A DNA stretch of 64,000 nucleotides from Halomicrobium zhouii (GCF_900114435.1 NZ_FOZK01000001.1:496001-560000); one strand, 5' to 3'; positions 16,106-25,912 are shown, counted from the first letter of the stretch. Notes: a model not told the origin generated them from the letters alone. Numbers and translations are program-made.

Positions 16106-17146
16106 CTAGCGTTCGCTGTCCGGCACCACGACCACCTTCCCGAAGCCCTCGCGGTTCTCCAGCAGCTCGTGGGCCCTGGCCGCCTCGCTCATCGGGAGCG
16201 TCTCGCGGATGCGCGGCTCGAACGTGCCGTCCCACACCAGCTCCAGGACTTCCTCGGCCTGGCCGGGCGTCGCCATCGTCGATCCGATGACCGACAGCTG
16301 GTTCCAGAAGATCCGGTTGATGTCAGTCTCCGGCCGCCCGCCGGTCGTCGCGCCGCAGGTGACGAGCCGTCCGCCCTTGGCCAGGCTCCCGAGGGAATCC
16401 TGCCAGGTGTCCGCGCCGACGTGGTCGACGACCATGTCCACGCCGCGGCCGTCGGTCAGGTCGCGGACCTCGCTGGCGAAATCTTCCTCGCTGTAGTCGA
16501 TGGTGTGGTCGGCGCCCAGTTCCTCGGCGTAGGAGAGCTTCTGGTCGCTGCTGGCCGTGGCGAACACCTCCGCGCCGGCGTGGGCGGCGATCTGGACGGC
16601 AGCGTGGCCGACGCCCCCCGAGGCACCGAGCACGAGCACCTTCTCGCCGGCCTTGAGGTCGCCGCGGTCACGGAGCATCCGCCAGGCGGTCTGGAAGACG
16701 AGGGGTGCCGCCGCCGCGGTCTCCCAGTCGACGCCGTCGGGCACGGGCGCGAGGTTGTCCTCCGGGACGGCGGCGAGTTCGCTATGGACGCCTGGGACGT
16801 GCTCGCCGATGATGTGGAAGTCGGGCGCGAGCGTCGGGTCGCCCTTGCGGCTGAACTCGTCGTCCCCGCCGCTCACCCCCGCCAGCACGGCGACGTGGTC
16901 CCCGGGTTCGAACCGGGTGACGTCCTCGCCGACTTCCTGGACGACGCCCGCCGCGTCGCTCCCGGGGACGTGTGGCATCTCCAGGTCGACCCCGGGCAAC
17001 CCGCGCCGCGTCCAGACGTCGAGGTGGTTCAGTGCGCCCGCCTTCACGTCCACCAGGACGTCCTCGCGACCGACCTCGGGGTCGGGGAACTCGCCGTACT
17101 CGATGACGTCGACGTCGCCGTGCTCCGTGAACTGGACGGCTTGCAT
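16106..17146 (-). CDS. MDR-superfamily oxidoreductase, quinone-oxidoreductase type
   Basis: 346 residues. An N-terminal GroES-like domain (VDVKAGALNHLDVWTRRG) is followed by a Rossmann domain with KVLVLGASGGVGHAAVQIAA near residue 165. The catalytic zinc ligands of true alcohol dehydrogenases are missing: ALNHLD replaces the Cys motif and PGSDAAG replaces GHE. It is therefore a zinc-independent NADPH:quinone or enoyl reductase-type enzyme. The ATG at 17146 (MQAVQFTEHG) gives the conserved N-terminus; the longer frame adds nothing conserved. It lies just upstream of the GlpA-like gene on the same strand, 48 bases apart. Confidence 0.85.
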   Translation of the reverse strand: MQAVQFTEHGDVDVIEYGEFPDPEVGREDVLVDVKAGALNHLDVWTRRGLPGVDLEMPHVPGSDAAGVVQEVGEDVTRFEPGDHVAVLAGVSGGDDEFSRKGDPTLAPDFHIIGEHVPGVHSELAAVPEDNLAPVPDGVDWETAAAAPLVFQTAWRMLRDRGDLKAGEKVLVLGASGGVGHAAVQIAAHAGAEVFATASSDQKLSYAEELGADHTIDYSEEDFASEVRDLTDGRGVDMVVDHVGADTWQDSLGSLAKGGRLVTCGATTGGRPETDINRIFWNQLSVIGSTMATPGQAEEVLELVWDGTFEPRIRETLPMSEAARAHELLENREGFGKVVVVPDSER

Positions 17147-17253
17147 GCTAGCGAGTCTCAACCGCGACCGCAATAAAGGTCCACTCGGGAATTCGTCCCC
17201 GCAGATTCAGACGGGCGGGGCGACCGTCGCTGCTCGCGGTCCGCGTCGGCCCC

Positions 17254-18225
17254 TCAGATTCCGACGACGGGCTGGGGTTCGTACGGCTCTTCGAGGTACT
17301 CGACGTCCGAGTCGGACAGGTCGATCTCCAGGGCTTCGACGGCGTCCTCGAGGTGCTCCATGCTCGTCGTGCCGACGATCGGCGCGTCGACGTACTCGTT
17401 CTGGAACTGCCAGGCCAGCGCGATCTGGGCCATCGTGACGCCCTCGTCTTCGGCCACCTCCTGGATGCGCTCGTTGATCTCCCGCCCGCCGCCGCGCTCG
17501 TACTCGGAGGTGGGGTTGTGGAAGTTGTCCGGATCGCCGCGCTCGGTCTCGGCCAGTTCCTCGAATGGGCGAGTCAGGAATCCCTGACCCAGCGGGCCCC
17601 ACGGGATGACCCCGATATCGTTCCGGTCACACAGCGGCAGCATGTCGCGTTCCTCCTCGCGGTAGGCGAGGTGGTAGTGGTTCTGCATCGTCTCGTAGCT
17701 CACCAGCCCCTCGCGCTCGCTCGTCCGCAGGCGCTCGGCGAGGTGGTGGGCGTACATCGACGAGGTGCCGGCGTGGCGAATCTTCCCGCGCCGGACGGCG
17801 TCGTCCAGCGCCCGCAGCGTCGTCTCCGGCGGCGTGTTCGGATCGACGCGGTGGGTCTGGTAGAGGTCGACGGTGTCCAGCCCGAGCCGGTCCAGCGAGT
17901 CGTCCAGTTCCTGCTCGATGGTCTTCCGCGAGAGCCCCGAGGCGTTGGGCGTGTCTTCGCCGACGGGGAACCGTACCTTCGTCGCGACGACCTGCTCGTC
18001 GCGGTCGTACTCCGCCAGCGCGTTTCCGAGGATCACCTCCGAGCGACCGTCGGAGTAGGCGTTGGCCGTGTCGAAGAAGTTGACCCCCAGGTCGATGGCC
18101 CGGTCGATGATCTCCCGTCCCTCCTCCTCGTCGAGCATCCATGGCTCCTCGTCCCCGAAGCTCATGCATCCCAGACAGATCTGCGAGACTTCCATCCCGG
18201 TCGAGCCGAGTGTGGTGTACTCCAT
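17254..18225 (-). CDS. Aldo/keto reductase
   Basis: 323 residues forming a TIM-barrel NADPH-dependent carbonyl reductase. The catalytic tetrad is visible: Asp and Tyr in FFDTANAYSDGRSE, Lys in VVATKVRFPV and His in YQTHRVDPNTPPE. The N-terminus is the usual MEYTTLGSTGMEVSQICLGCMSFG, and the NADP site follows near IGVIPWGPLGQGFL. Substrate unknown; it belongs to the large AKR11/AKR13-like group common in haloarchaea. The start is ATG 18225. It shares strand with the quinone-type reductase but is 107 bases away. Confidence 0.92.
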   Translation of the reverse strand: MEYTTLGSTGMEVSQICLGCMSFGDEEPWMLDEEEGREIIDRAIDLGVNFFDTANAYSDGRSEVILGNALAEYDRDEQVVATKVRFPVGEDTPNASGLSRKTIEQELDDSLDRLGLDTVDLYQTHRVDPNTPPETTLRALDDAVRRGKIRHAGTSSMYAHHLAERLRTSEREGLVSYETMQNHYHLAYREEERDMLPLCDRNDIGVIPWGPLGQGFLTRPFEELAETERGDPDNFHNPTSEYERGGGREINERIQEVAEDEGVTMAQIALAWQFQNEYVDAPIVGTTSMEHLEDAVEALEIDLSDSDVEYLEEPYEPQPVVGI

Positions 18226-18585
18226 ACGTCCTGACTAAACGGCCAGTCCAAAAAGGATGGGCCCTGCTGTCAGCCTGCTGTCCGGTACTTTCGACCGTTA
18301 TCCGTCACCGTTCGCCGTATAGCTGGGCCCTCGCTGTGCTCGGCCCCAGCCTGCTCGCGGCTGCCGCCGCTCGCATTTTCGACGGCCCCTCCTCACGGCT
18401 CCCGTTCGGTCGCCGTTCGGATTGCCGGAGGTCTTCGCTTCGCTCAGACCTCCCTACTCCCTACGGTCGGGCCCGTCCTGCTCACGGCTCGCTTCGCTCA
18501 CCGTTCGCTGTATAGCTGGGCCCTCGCTGTGCTCGGCCCCAGCCTATCCGATGCTTTCTAACGCCCGCCCCCCGTTCACGCAGGT
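18226..18585. repeat. Intergenic region with a 48-bp direct repeat of the hairpin family
   Basis: Between the divergent aldo/keto reductase and rubrerythrin genes. The copies 18305-18352 and 18498-18545 differ at one position. Each contains the core TATAGCTGGGCC...GGCCCCAGCCT, an inverted version of the hairpins at 3185-3349 (31 of 36 bases equal to copy 3314-3349). A separate hairpin, GGAGGTCT to AGACCTCC, lies at about 18429-18453. No gene is credible here. Confidence 0.75.
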
Positions 18586-19179
18586 ATGAACCCATCCGAA
18601 TTCACCGAGTCGGTCCGCGACGCCAACGAGACGGCGCTCTCGCGGCTCGGCTCCTCGAAATCGCTGTACGCACTGACGGAGGGTGAGATGGAGGAGGACG
18701 TCGTCCTCGCGCGCGCGGCCGACCTGACGTACTACGCGGCCGAGACGTTCGACGACTGGGCCGACGACCACGGCGCCTTCGCCGCCGCAGCCGATGCCGA
18801 GCGCGAGCACTACGACACCATCGTCGGCAAGCTCGACGACCACGAGCCAGGCGACGCCTCGGTCATCTACGACACCCTCGCCGACCTGGACGGCACCGCC
18901 GCCCGCCTCGGCGGACTCGTCGGCTGGGCCGTCGTCGTCGGCGAGACCACCGGCCAGCTCACCGGCTACTTCACCGGCCAGGCCGACCCCAAAACCTCGC
19001 AGGTGTTCCGGACCATCCGCGGCGAAATCGAGGACGTGCGGGACGAAGCGCTCGACGCGCTCGCCGACGACGACTGGGACGCCGCCCGCGAGGCCGCCGA
19101 CGCGGTCGTGCAGGACGCCTACGACGAGTACTTCGAGACGCTCGAGGACCTGGGCGTCAACCCCAAACCGGTTTGTTGA
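18586..19179 (+). CDS. Haloarchaeal rubrerythrin-like ferritin-superfamily protein
   Basis: 197 residues, nearly all helical. Helices such as NETALSRLGSSKSLYALTEGEMEEDVVL, DLTYYAAETFDDWADDH and DAEREHYDTIVGKLDD carry scattered Glu and Glu-xx-His-like groups expected of a di-iron four-helix bundle. Haloarchaeal relatives are annotated as rubrerythrin family. No rubredoxin-type CxxC is present, so electron transfer would need a partner. A role in peroxide or iron stress is inferred. The start is ATG 18586, next to AGGT. The terminal residue is a lone Cys. Confidence 0.75.
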   Translation: MNPSEFTESVRDANETALSRLGSSKSLYALTEGEMEEDVVLARAADLTYYAAETFDDWADDHGAFAAAADAEREHYDTIVGKLDDHEPGDASVIYDTLADLDGTAARLGGLVGWAVVVGETTGQLTGYFTGQADPKTSQVFRTIRGEIEDVRDEALDALADDDWDAAREAADAVVQDAYDEYFETLEDLGVNPKPVC

Positions 19180-19220
19180 GCGTCCCGTTCGGACCGGATC
19201 ACCATCTATTCTCGGACGAC

Positions 19221-19403
19221 TCAGCTACCCGCGGATTCTCTCACTGGACGCTCGTCGAGCGAATTGCGGATGTCGATCAGCACGTCGAGAATCCGGAGCA
19301 ACAGCAGGGCGACGATTCCCAGCAACAGGCTCTGGCTCATCACTGCCACGGCGATGACGACGACGACTGCGACGAGGTCGCGCAACTGACGCAGGGCTTC
19401 CAT
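19221..19403 (-). CDS. Small single- or two-span membrane protein
   Basis: 60 residues, MEALRQLRDLV followed by a continuous hydrophobic stretch (VVVVIAVAVMSQSLLLGIVALLLL) that could form one long or two short membrane spans, then an ILDVLIDIRNSLDERP tail. The clear membrane character and its fit in the gap between two convergent neighbours argue that it is real. No family is recognised. The start is ATG 19403. Confidence 0.55.
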   Translation of the reverse strand: MEALRQLRDLVAVVVVIAVAVMSQSLLLGIVALLLLRILDVLIDIRNSLDERPVRESAGS

Positions 19404-19495
19404 GCCTATCGTTCGTCGAGAGCGACCTTTAATTCCCGTCGGTTCGTGACGCTAGTGAGTAATCTTCATACGCCGGCCACGTCCAGTTTCGAGGT

Positions 19496-20386
19496 ATGGA
19501 TTCGGAGTTACGTGAGACTGTGCGCGACGACGAGGCGCTGGCCGCGGCGCTCTCGACCGTGCTCGACCACGCGGAAGCCACGGACGGCACCGTCACGTGG
19601 CCCGGCGTCACCGACGACGTCCCGGCCGAGCAGTGGGGCCGCCTGCTCGAAACTGGGTTGCTCGTGGACGCGGGCGAGTGTTTCGTCGTCGACGACCCGA
19701 CCACGGCGCGCGAGGTGGTCGACGACGTCGAGCCCGACCCCGATGCCGTCGGTGCCGGAGCCGACGAGCCCGGTGACACGTCCTGGTCGCTCCAGGACAA
19801 GGTCGCGGGCGTCGGTGCGCTCGCGCTGATGGCGAGCTACCAGATCCCGAGCGCCCGCGGCGCCGTCGGGAGTACGATGCACCAGTTCCTCGGCCCCGTC
19901 GAGGCGGCGCTACCATTCGCTCTCACCGTCGCCCTGCTGGCCGTCGTCGTCGGTGGGGCCTCCGGCGTCCTCAATCGGCGTCTCCGCGACACCGAACGGG
20001 CCGACCGCGTCAAGGCGCGGATGGGGACTATCCGGGACCGGCTCTCCGACGCCCGCGACCGGGGCGACGAGGCGGCCGTCGAGCGGCTCGAGGCCGAGCA
20101 GCGCGAACTGATGAGCGACCAGTTGCTTCTGTTCAAAGACATGCTGCGGCCGATGGCATACACCGTCCTCCTGACGGCGCCGGTGTTCCTCTGGCTCACC
20201 TGGCTCGCCGTCGCGCCCGCGGCAGCGATCACGCCGACGGCGACGGTGTTCCCCTTCGTCGGCCGCATCGTCTGGACCGCGCGCCTGCTCGGGCCGATCC
20301 AGGTGTGGACCGTCTGGTACTTCGTCTGCTCGCTCGTCGGGGGCACCGCGGTACGACGTGCCATCGGCCGCGTGACGGCCGCGTAG
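19496..20386 (+). CDS. DUF106/EMC3-TMCO1 family membrane protein (Oxa1 superfamily)
   Basis: 296 residues. An N-terminal cytosolic domain of about 100 residues precedes three or more membrane segments: SLQDKVAGVGALALMASYQ, LPFALTVALLAVVVGGASGVLN, MAYTVLLTAPVFLWLTWLAVAP and a C-terminal span. Between spans 2 and 3 is the charged coiled-coil ADRVKARMGTIRDRLSDARD...AEQRELMSDQ, the hallmark of the DUF106/EMC3/TMCO1 group, the archaeal members of the YidC/Oxa1 insertase superfamily. A role in membrane-protein insertion is inferred. The N-terminal extension is longer than in simple DUF106 proteins. The start is ATG 19496, preceded by GAGGT. Confidence 0.85.
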   Translation: MDSELRETVRDDEALAAALSTVLDHAEATDGTVTWPGVTDDVPAEQWGRLLETGLLVDAGECFVVDDPTTAREVVDDVEPDPDAVGAGADEPGDTSWSLQDKVAGVGALALMASYQIPSARGAVGSTMHQFLGPVEAALPFALTVALLAVVVGGASGVLNRRLRDTERADRVKARMGTIRDRLSDARDRGDEAAVERLEAEQRELMSDQLLLFKDMLRPMAYTVLLTAPVFLWLTWLAVAPAAAITPTATVFPFVGRIVWTARLLGPIQVWTVWYFVCSLVGGTAVRRAIGRVTAA

Positions 20387-20425
20387 AATCGGTTCGCTGT
20401 CGTTCTTTGGCGTTCTCCGCTGTCC

Positions 20426-20788
20426 CTACCGCTGGTTCGTCTGTTGTCCTCCGGGTGGCCGCTGGTGTGGCTGGTTCTGTAACTGTTGGATCGGTGGCGT
20501 CGAGGGTTGTCCCGTCGGCGACTGGCCCGTCGGCGGCTGCTGATCCGGGTTCGGGGGGTGTCGGCCGGGCTGGCCATGCGAGGCTCCGGGCGGCGGGATC
20601 TCTGGCTGGACGCTTTCGGGGAGGATGTACCACAGCCGGTCGTGTGGCACGTATCCCGTCTGCTCGGGTTCGTTGTCGTACCGTTCCTTCTCCTGGGCGA
20701 GGTTCTGGCCGTAGAGGGCGACGCCGTACTCCGTGAGCTCGAACCCCTTGCAGGTGAACGTCGTCCCGTCGGTGCAGATGACTTGCAT
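20426..20788 (-). CDS. Hypothetical haloarchaeal protein with Pro/Gln-rich tail
   Basis: 120 residues. The first 60 are an ordered-looking small domain (MQVICTDGTTFTCKGFEL, YGVALYGQNLAQEKERYD, GYVPHDRLWYILPE). The second half is low complexity, rich in Pro, Gln and Gly (HGQPGRHPPNPDQQPP, GQPSTPPIQQLQNQP), unlike the acidic sequence usual in halophiles. No family or function recognised. The start is ATG 20788. It ends 40 bases from the convergent DUF106 gene. Confidence 0.7.
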   Translation of the reverse strand: MQVICTDGTTFTCKGFELTEYGVALYGQNLAQEKERYDNEPEQTGYVPHDRLWYILPESVQPEIPPPGASHGQPGRHPPNPDQQPPTGQSPTGQPSTPPIQQLQNQPHQRPPGGQQTNQR

Positions 20789-21201
20789 TGGCGACTATCG
20801 TATCATTCGAGTGGATAGTGTAAAAGGGCTGTCTCGTCGGAGGACGTGAACGTCCGGACAGTCACGACGTCACATCGAGAGGGCACACCTTCACCCCGGA
20901 CTTCGTCAAAATCGACGAGCAGTGCCCTATACGACGGTTCTACGTGCGTATCCGGTCGAATACCTGTCGGTAGTCACCGACAAGCGCTCAATTTCGGATT
21001 GTATAGTAGCCAGCTGGAACGCAGTCGCAGTCATTTGATATGGCGATATACAATTTATACACGATCTTTCGTTTCTATCTGGGGTGGGCCGAAAGAACGC
21101 TTCTTCCCGTCGATTTATGGCGATTTGCAGGCGGAGCTGGCCGAATTCTCGCTCACTCCGAGAACGCATTTCTCAAGTTCGTCGAGCCCTACTTGATCCC
21201 A
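20789..21201. other. Intergenic region before uvrB
   Basis: 413 bases, AT-richer than its surroundings, with no credible gene. Segments such as ATTTGATATGGCGATATACAATTT (21033-21056) resemble, loosely, the 17-bp palindrome found in the islands at 24-26 and 36-38 kb. The region probably carries the uvrB promoter and perhaps DNA-damage control, but no clear operator was identified. Confidence 0.45.
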
Positions 21202-23259
21202 ATGAGTAACTCCGGCAGCCCGCTGTCCGTCGACCGTCCCGACGTCGACCGCCCGTTCCGGGTCGACGCGCCGTTCGACCCGGCGGGCGACCAGCCCGAC
21301 GCCATCGAGCAACTGGCGAACGGTTACAGGCAGGGTATGGACAAGCAGACGCTCCTCGGCGTGACCGGGTCGGGCAAGACCAACACCGTCTCGTGGGTGA
21401 TCGAGGAGATCCAGCAACCGACCCTCGTTATCGCCCACAACAAGACGCTGGCGGCCCAGCTCTACGAGGAGTTCCGGAGCCTCTTCCCGGACAACGCCGT
21501 CGAGTACTTCGTCTCCTACTACGACTACTACCAGCCCGAGGCCTACGTCGAACAGACGGACACCTACATCGACAAGGACGCATCGATCAACGACGAGATC
21601 GACCGACTGCGCCACAGCGCGACCCGTTCGCTGCTCACTCGTGACGACGTCATCGTCATCGCCAGCGTCTCGGCCATCTACGGGCTGGGTGACCCGCGTA
21701 ACTACGTCGACATGAGTCTCAGGCTGGAACAGGGCGAGGCGATCGACCGCGACGAACTCCTGAAACGGCTCGTGGATCTGAACTACGAGCGCAACGACGT
21801 CGACTTCACCCAGGGTACCTTCCGCGTGCGCGGGGACACCGTCGAGATCTACCCGATGTACGGTCGTTTCGCGATCCGGGTGGAGTTCTGGGGCGACGAG
21901 ATCGACCGCATGCTCAAGGTCGACCCCATGCAGGGTGACGTCAAGAGCACGGAACCCGCCGTCCTCGTCCACCCGGCGGAGCACTACTCCATTCCAGAGA
22001 ACACCCTCCAGCAGGCCATCCGAGAGATCGAGAAACTGAAAGAGGAACGCGTGGCTTACTTCGAACGCCAGGGTGACCTGGTCGCCGCCCAGCGGATCGA
22101 GGAGCGCACCACCTTCGACCTGGAGATGATGAAGGAGACGGGCTACTGTTCGGGGATCGAGAACTACTCCGTCCACCTCTCGGACCGCGATTCCGGCGAC
22201 GCGCCGTACACGCTGATGGATTACTTCCCCGACGACTTCCTCACCGTCGTCGACGAGTCTCACCAGACGATCCCCCAGATCAAGGGCCAGTACGCGGGGG
22301 ACAAATCACGCAAGGACAGCCTCGTCGAGAACGGCTTCCGCCTCCCGACTGCCTACGACAACCGACCGCTCACCTTCGAGGAGTTCCAGGAGAAGGCCAG
22401 CCAGACGCTGTTCGTCTCCGCGACGCCCGCCGACTACGAGCGCGAAGAGAGCGACCAGATCGTCGAGCAGATCGTCCGTCCTACCCACCTCGTGGACCCG
22501 AAAGTCGAAGTCGCCGAGGCCACCGGCCAGGTCGACGACCTGATGGACCGGATCGATTCGATGCCCGACGACGAACGGGTCCTCGTCACCACGCTCACCA
22601 AACGTATGGCCGAGGACCTCACCGAGTTCCTCGAGGAGTCGGGCGTCGACGTCGCCTACATGCACGACGAGACCGACACCCTCGAACGCCACGAACTCAT
22701 CCGCTCGCTCCGCCTGGGCGAGATCCAGGTCCTCGTCGGGATCAACCTCCTCCGCGAGGGGCTCGACATTCCCGAGGTCTCCCTGGTGGCCATCCTCGAC
22801 GCCGACCAGGAGGGATTCCTCCGCAGCGAGACCACCCTCGTACAGACGATGGGGCGGGCCGCCCGGAACGTCAACGGGAAAGTGGTACTCTACGCCGACG
22901 AGCGCTCCAGCGCCATGGAGGCCGCCATCGACGAGACCCAGCGCCGCCGCCGAATCCAGCAGGAGTACAACGAGGAACACGGCTACGAGGCGACGACTAT
23001 CGAGAAGGAGATCGGCGAGACCTCCTTACCCGGCTCCAAGACCGACACCTCCGACGTGGCCGGGGCCGGTGCCAGCGACGCCGACGAGGCGGCCCGGCAG
23101 ATCGAGCAGTTAGAGGAACGTATGCAGGAGGCCGCCGGCAACCTGGAGTTCGAACTCGCCGCTGACATCCGCGACCGTATCCGGGAGCTCCGCCAGGAGT
23201 ACGACCTCCACGGCGGTGACGACGAAGAGGGCGTTCCCGCGCCAACCGACGAGTTCTGA
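21202..23259 (+). CDS. uvrB: Excinuclease ABC subunit B
   Basis: The damage-verifying helicase-like subunit of nucleotide excision repair, working with UvrA and UvrC. The 685-residue protein has Walker A GVTGSGKT near residue 52, the beta-hairpin [17 protein letters not shown] that is inserted between DNA strands, the DEAD-like [12 protein letters not shown], motif [20 protein letters not shown] and [14 protein letters not shown], and a C-terminal UVR motif ([25 protein letters not shown]). UvrABC was acquired by haloarchaea from bacteria. ATG 21202 ([22 protein letters not shown]) matches the usual haloarchaeal N-terminus; an in-frame upstream ATG at 21040 adds 54 unlikely residues. Confidence 0.95.
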   Translation: MSNSGSPLSVDRPDVDRPFRVDAPFDPAGDQPDAIEQLANGYRQGMDKQTLLGVTGSGKTNTVSWVIEEIQQPTLVIAHNKTLAAQLYEEFRSLFPDNAVEYFVSYYDYYQPEAYVEQTDTYIDKDASINDEIDRLRHSATRSLLTRDDVIVIASVSAIYGLGDPRNYVDMSLRLEQGEAIDRDELLKRLVDLNYERNDVDFTQGTFRVRGDTVEIYPMYGRFAIRVEFWGDEIDRMLKVDPMQGDVKSTEPAVLVHPAEHYSIPENTLQQAIREIEKLKEERVAYFERQGDLVAAQRIEERTTFDLEMMKETGYCSGIENYSVHLSDRDSGDAPYTLMDYFPDDFLTVVDESHQTIPQIKGQYAGDKSRKDSLVENGFRLPTAYDNRPLTFEEFQEKASQTLFVSATPADYEREESDQIVEQIVRPTHLVDPKVEVAEATGQVDDLMDRIDSMPDDERVLVTTLTKRMAEDLTEFLEESGVDVAYMHDETDTLERHELIRSLRLGEIQVLVGINLLREGLDIPEVSLVAILDADQEGFLRSETTLVQTMGRAARNVNGKVVLYADERSSAMEAAIDETQRRRRIQQEYNEEHGYEATTIEKEIGETSLPGSKTDTSDVAGAGASDADEAARQIEQLEERMQEAAGNLEFELAADIRDRIRELRQEYDLHGGDDEEGVPAPTDEF

Positions 23260-23849
23260 GCTGATCTCGCTTCGAGAGCGGGTTTTCCGTGTTTTGACTG
23301 CCGACAGCAGCTGCGCAGTCAGATTCCAGCCAAAGTAGGAGGTCCGTAGCATACATTTTGATATCGCGAATATCAGTTTATCGTTGTCGAGGGGCCGAAT
23401 TTCCCTATTCTCGAGTATGTGCCGCTTCTGTGACCTGTGTCTAAAATATTCTCTGGAGAAAGCGAGAATTTTAGCTGGGTAGTCGAGCAAATCCCTCACT
23501 GTCGGGCTGCACCGATGTCCGTCTCTCGCCCGCGCCGTCGACGACGCTACCCGAGAATCGCGGTGAGTACGGACGTGAATTGATCACTGAGAGTATTGCC
23601 TGGTAGTGATCGCGTCTGTCGTATCGCTTGAATGGAGCGCGCATACGCAGCTCACATCGAGAGCGGTGCGAGAACGGAATTGGCGCCTCAGTACAGAACC
23701 CAGTTCCTCTCTTACGGGAAAGAGACCAGTACGAATTCCATCTGAACAATCTCTGGCTTGACTAGTATGGCGATTTGCGACGGTCTTTTCACAGTCAGAA
23801 ATCGCTCACTGGACACTATGCCGTATTAGCGGTGATGTTATTAGTCCAG
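23260..23849. other. Gene-poor AT-richer stretch after uvrB
   Basis: About 590 bases without a credible gene. A T-run pair (GGGTTTTCCGTGTTTTGACT, 23279-23298) may end the uvrB transcript. Low-GC sequence follows, with a palindrome-like TTTTGATATCGCGAATAT at about 23356-23373. The right end holds a CCGTATTAGC TATA-like element before the HTH gene. Confidence 0.45.
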
Positions 23850-24200
23850 ATGGCATCTCAGTCCTGTTATCCAGACAAAGCGCCACAAGTGAGCCGGCTA
23901 CTAGACGTACTGGGCCACAATCTTCGCCGCGAAATCATTCACTTCTTCGAGAATTACACCGAATCACAGACGGTGTTCGTCGATGAACTTGTCTCGCATC
24001 TTCTGGGTCGGATCCCCGAGACGAGTGCGGATAAGCTTCAAATGAAACTCGTCCACACCCACCTCCCGAAGTTGGCTCGCACAGGCTGGATTGACCACGA
24101 CCGTAGAACCGACGAAGTCCGGTACTATGGTCATGACCACGCCGAGACCTGGTTAGGAGACCTTCGTGCCGTCTTCTCAGACAGAACTCACACGACGTAA
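23850..24200 (+). CDS. DUF7344-type winged-helix regulator
   Basis: 116 residues from ATG 23850. The core PQVSRLLDVLGHNLRREIIHFFENYTE ... FVDELVSHLL ... MKLVHTHLPKLARTGWIDHDRRTDEVRYYGHD follows the ArsR-like winged-helix order: recognition helix LPKLARTGWI, wing DEVRYY. Haloarchaea carry many DUF7344 proteins of unknown target. A CGTATTA element 22-28 bases upstream supports the chosen start; earlier in-frame starts exist at 23775 and 23835. It is the only credible gene in a 2.8-kb island, so it may regulate something associated with that island. Confidence 0.8.
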   Translation: MASQSCYPDKAPQVSRLLDVLGHNLRREIIHFFENYTESQTVFVDELVSHLLGRIPETSADKLQMKLVHTHLPKLARTGWIDHDRRTDEVRYYGHDHAETWLGDLRAVFSDRTHTT

Positions 24201-24527
24201 GATCTACCCGATAGATCCACGTCTCTTCTTGGCAGTTGATTCAGCGTCGAATCTCGATACCGAACAGACTCGCTGTGCTGACTACGTGCTCTGTCGTGAC
24301 CGGGCGTCTCGGTCTTCGAACCCGGGACGATACCGTCTCGTCCACTCCTCGATCTGCTTCCTTGGCGGAAAGGGCTACCATGGGCGCACACAGTCTCTCC
24401 AAGTACGACGTTCGGCCGATGTTCCCGACGTCCGCGCTCGAATCGAACGGTTAGGCGTGCTCTCTGTTCCGTATTCGTCTAAATCGCTCCTCTCGGGCCT
24501 GACTGCTAATCTCCGTCTACATACCAC

Positions 24528-24544
24528 ATTTCGCTATACAAAAT
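24528..24544. repeat. Imperfect copy of the 17-bp palindrome
   Basis: ATTTCGCTATACAAAAT, one base different from the exact copy at 25896. It lies in non-coding sequence. Confidence 0.6.
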
Positions 24545-25312
24545 ACCTATCCGGCAGTTTTCGAGACACACGAGATCGACGAGTTCTGTGCGTCTGGGTA
24601 CTGTTCTCACTCAGAGCGGCCAATGCCGGCGGATTCGGCAGTCGCAGGCGGAACTGCCTCCAGCGAGTAGTTCTCCCACTTCGAACTGGTTTCGCAGGTC
24701 GACCAGGACAGGACTACTCTGCCGCTGTCCACTCTGAACTCGGACGTGCCGCCCGGTGGGAGACTGCACGTCTTTCGGCAATTCCGCTCGAATCCGAGTC
24801 TCTGTCAGCACAGATCTGTGCCGGTGCGCTGTTTTGTGGGGGCACTCCGTCGATCGGTTTGTTGCCAATCCTGTGTGGGGAACTCCCCGCGGGACGAACG
24901 GGTGGTTCACGCGCACGCCAACCGGGGGCGTGGGGCCCGAAGACGATGTTCCAGCCGACTGCTAGACACTATCTAGCGTGATGGACGATCTCAGCAAGAA
25001 GGATGCGCGGTCTGTGTCTCGCAACTGCGACCCCGCCACGACGAGCGATTCGGTCTCGGCGATACCGAACCGCGTCGCTGGCAGGTGCGACGCTAAAACT
25101 ATCCGCGAGGCTGTCCTCGACCAGCGATTCTGTGACTCGTGGGATTTCTCGGCGTTCGATTCCTTTCGCGGGTTCGATTTCACTACGCGACAGTTCGATT
25201 TCCCGGGCTGGCGCCGTGAGGATCGGCGCTTTTGCCCCCTCTGGCAGCTCGAACCAGGGACTGACCGGCTTCTGTCTCCCGGTCGCGAGTCTGATCGACG
25301 GCGTGTGATCGG

Positions 25313-25329
25313 ATTTCGTATAGCGAAAT
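25313..25329. repeat. 17-bp palindrome ATTTCGTATAGCGAAAT
   Basis: Near-perfect dyad (ATTTCG / CGAAAT arms around TATAG). Its exact reverse complement is at 25896-25912, 583 bases away. A dimeric regulator site or recombinase core is possible. Confidence 0.7.
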
Positions 25330-25818
25330 GGGATTGACTGGCCTGGACGGGTTCGATTCTGTCTCCATCTCGAAAACCGGCCGTTGGTGGTTGCCGATGG
25401 AAAATTCGGAGTTACCGAGTGGAGCAAGCCCGCTTCCCTGACCGAACCGACTCCAGCTGGGTGGACAGATGTGGGGTGATAGCACAGGGTCCACGGAGTG
25501 GGGGTGCGACGACGAATAGCTGGGCGCACCCGACTACTGTGGTCGCACGCTCACGAAACCCGCAGGTACACTGTTTCGATGTCTCCTCCAGGGTTCGTCG
25601 TTCGCGATCGCCCCTGGAGGAGAACGCTCGACCCTCGGTACGGACCAGTTTGCTCGGTGCATCGTCGCCCGCCCTATAATCGCACGTGACGAACTCCGGA
25701 TGGCGGGCGAATGGAGACGCGAAAACAGATGCCCGGCGGCTGGGCGTCAGGCGTGACGCCGTACTCCCGTATTCGCCAAAACGGGAGCGTCGCTCCGCGG
25801 ATCTTCGCTCTCGTTCCG

Positions 25819-25855
25819 GGAATCGGACGATTTGGCCGCTGAACCGTCCGATTCC
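25819..25855. repeat. 11-bp perfect inverted repeat
   Basis: GGAATCGGACG at 25819-25829 and its complement CGTCCGATTCC at 25845-25855 around a 15-base loop. It could fold as an RNA hairpin. Confidence 0.7.
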
Positions 25856-25895
25856 TGTCGATCCGCTGTGCCCCGATCAGACGCCAGTATATTCT

Positions 25896-25912
25896 ATTTC
25901 GCTATACGAAAT
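25896..25912. repeat. 17-bp palindrome, inverted copy
   Basis: ATTTCGCTATACGAAAT, the exact reverse complement of 25313-25329. It is preceded by TATATTCT. Confidence 0.7.

Noticed and set aside
21040-21201. Longer uvrB start at 21040
   Set aside because: The added 54 residues are unlike any UvrB N-terminus, while the 21202 start gives the standard haloarchaeal beginning.
23460-23540. Possible tRNA: TAGCTGGGTAGTCGAGC resembles a D-arm
   Set aside because: No matching acceptor stem, anticodon arm or TTCRAAT loop follows at the right distance.
24301-24345. Possible tRNA T-arm (TCTTCGAACCCGGG)
   Set aside because: The stem does not pair in either orientation and no cloverleaf can be built around it.
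24166-24981. 271-residue open frame in gene-poor island 1
   Set aside because: Basic and cysteine-rich composition, no motifs, and it overlaps the end of the HTH gene; not like halophile proteins.
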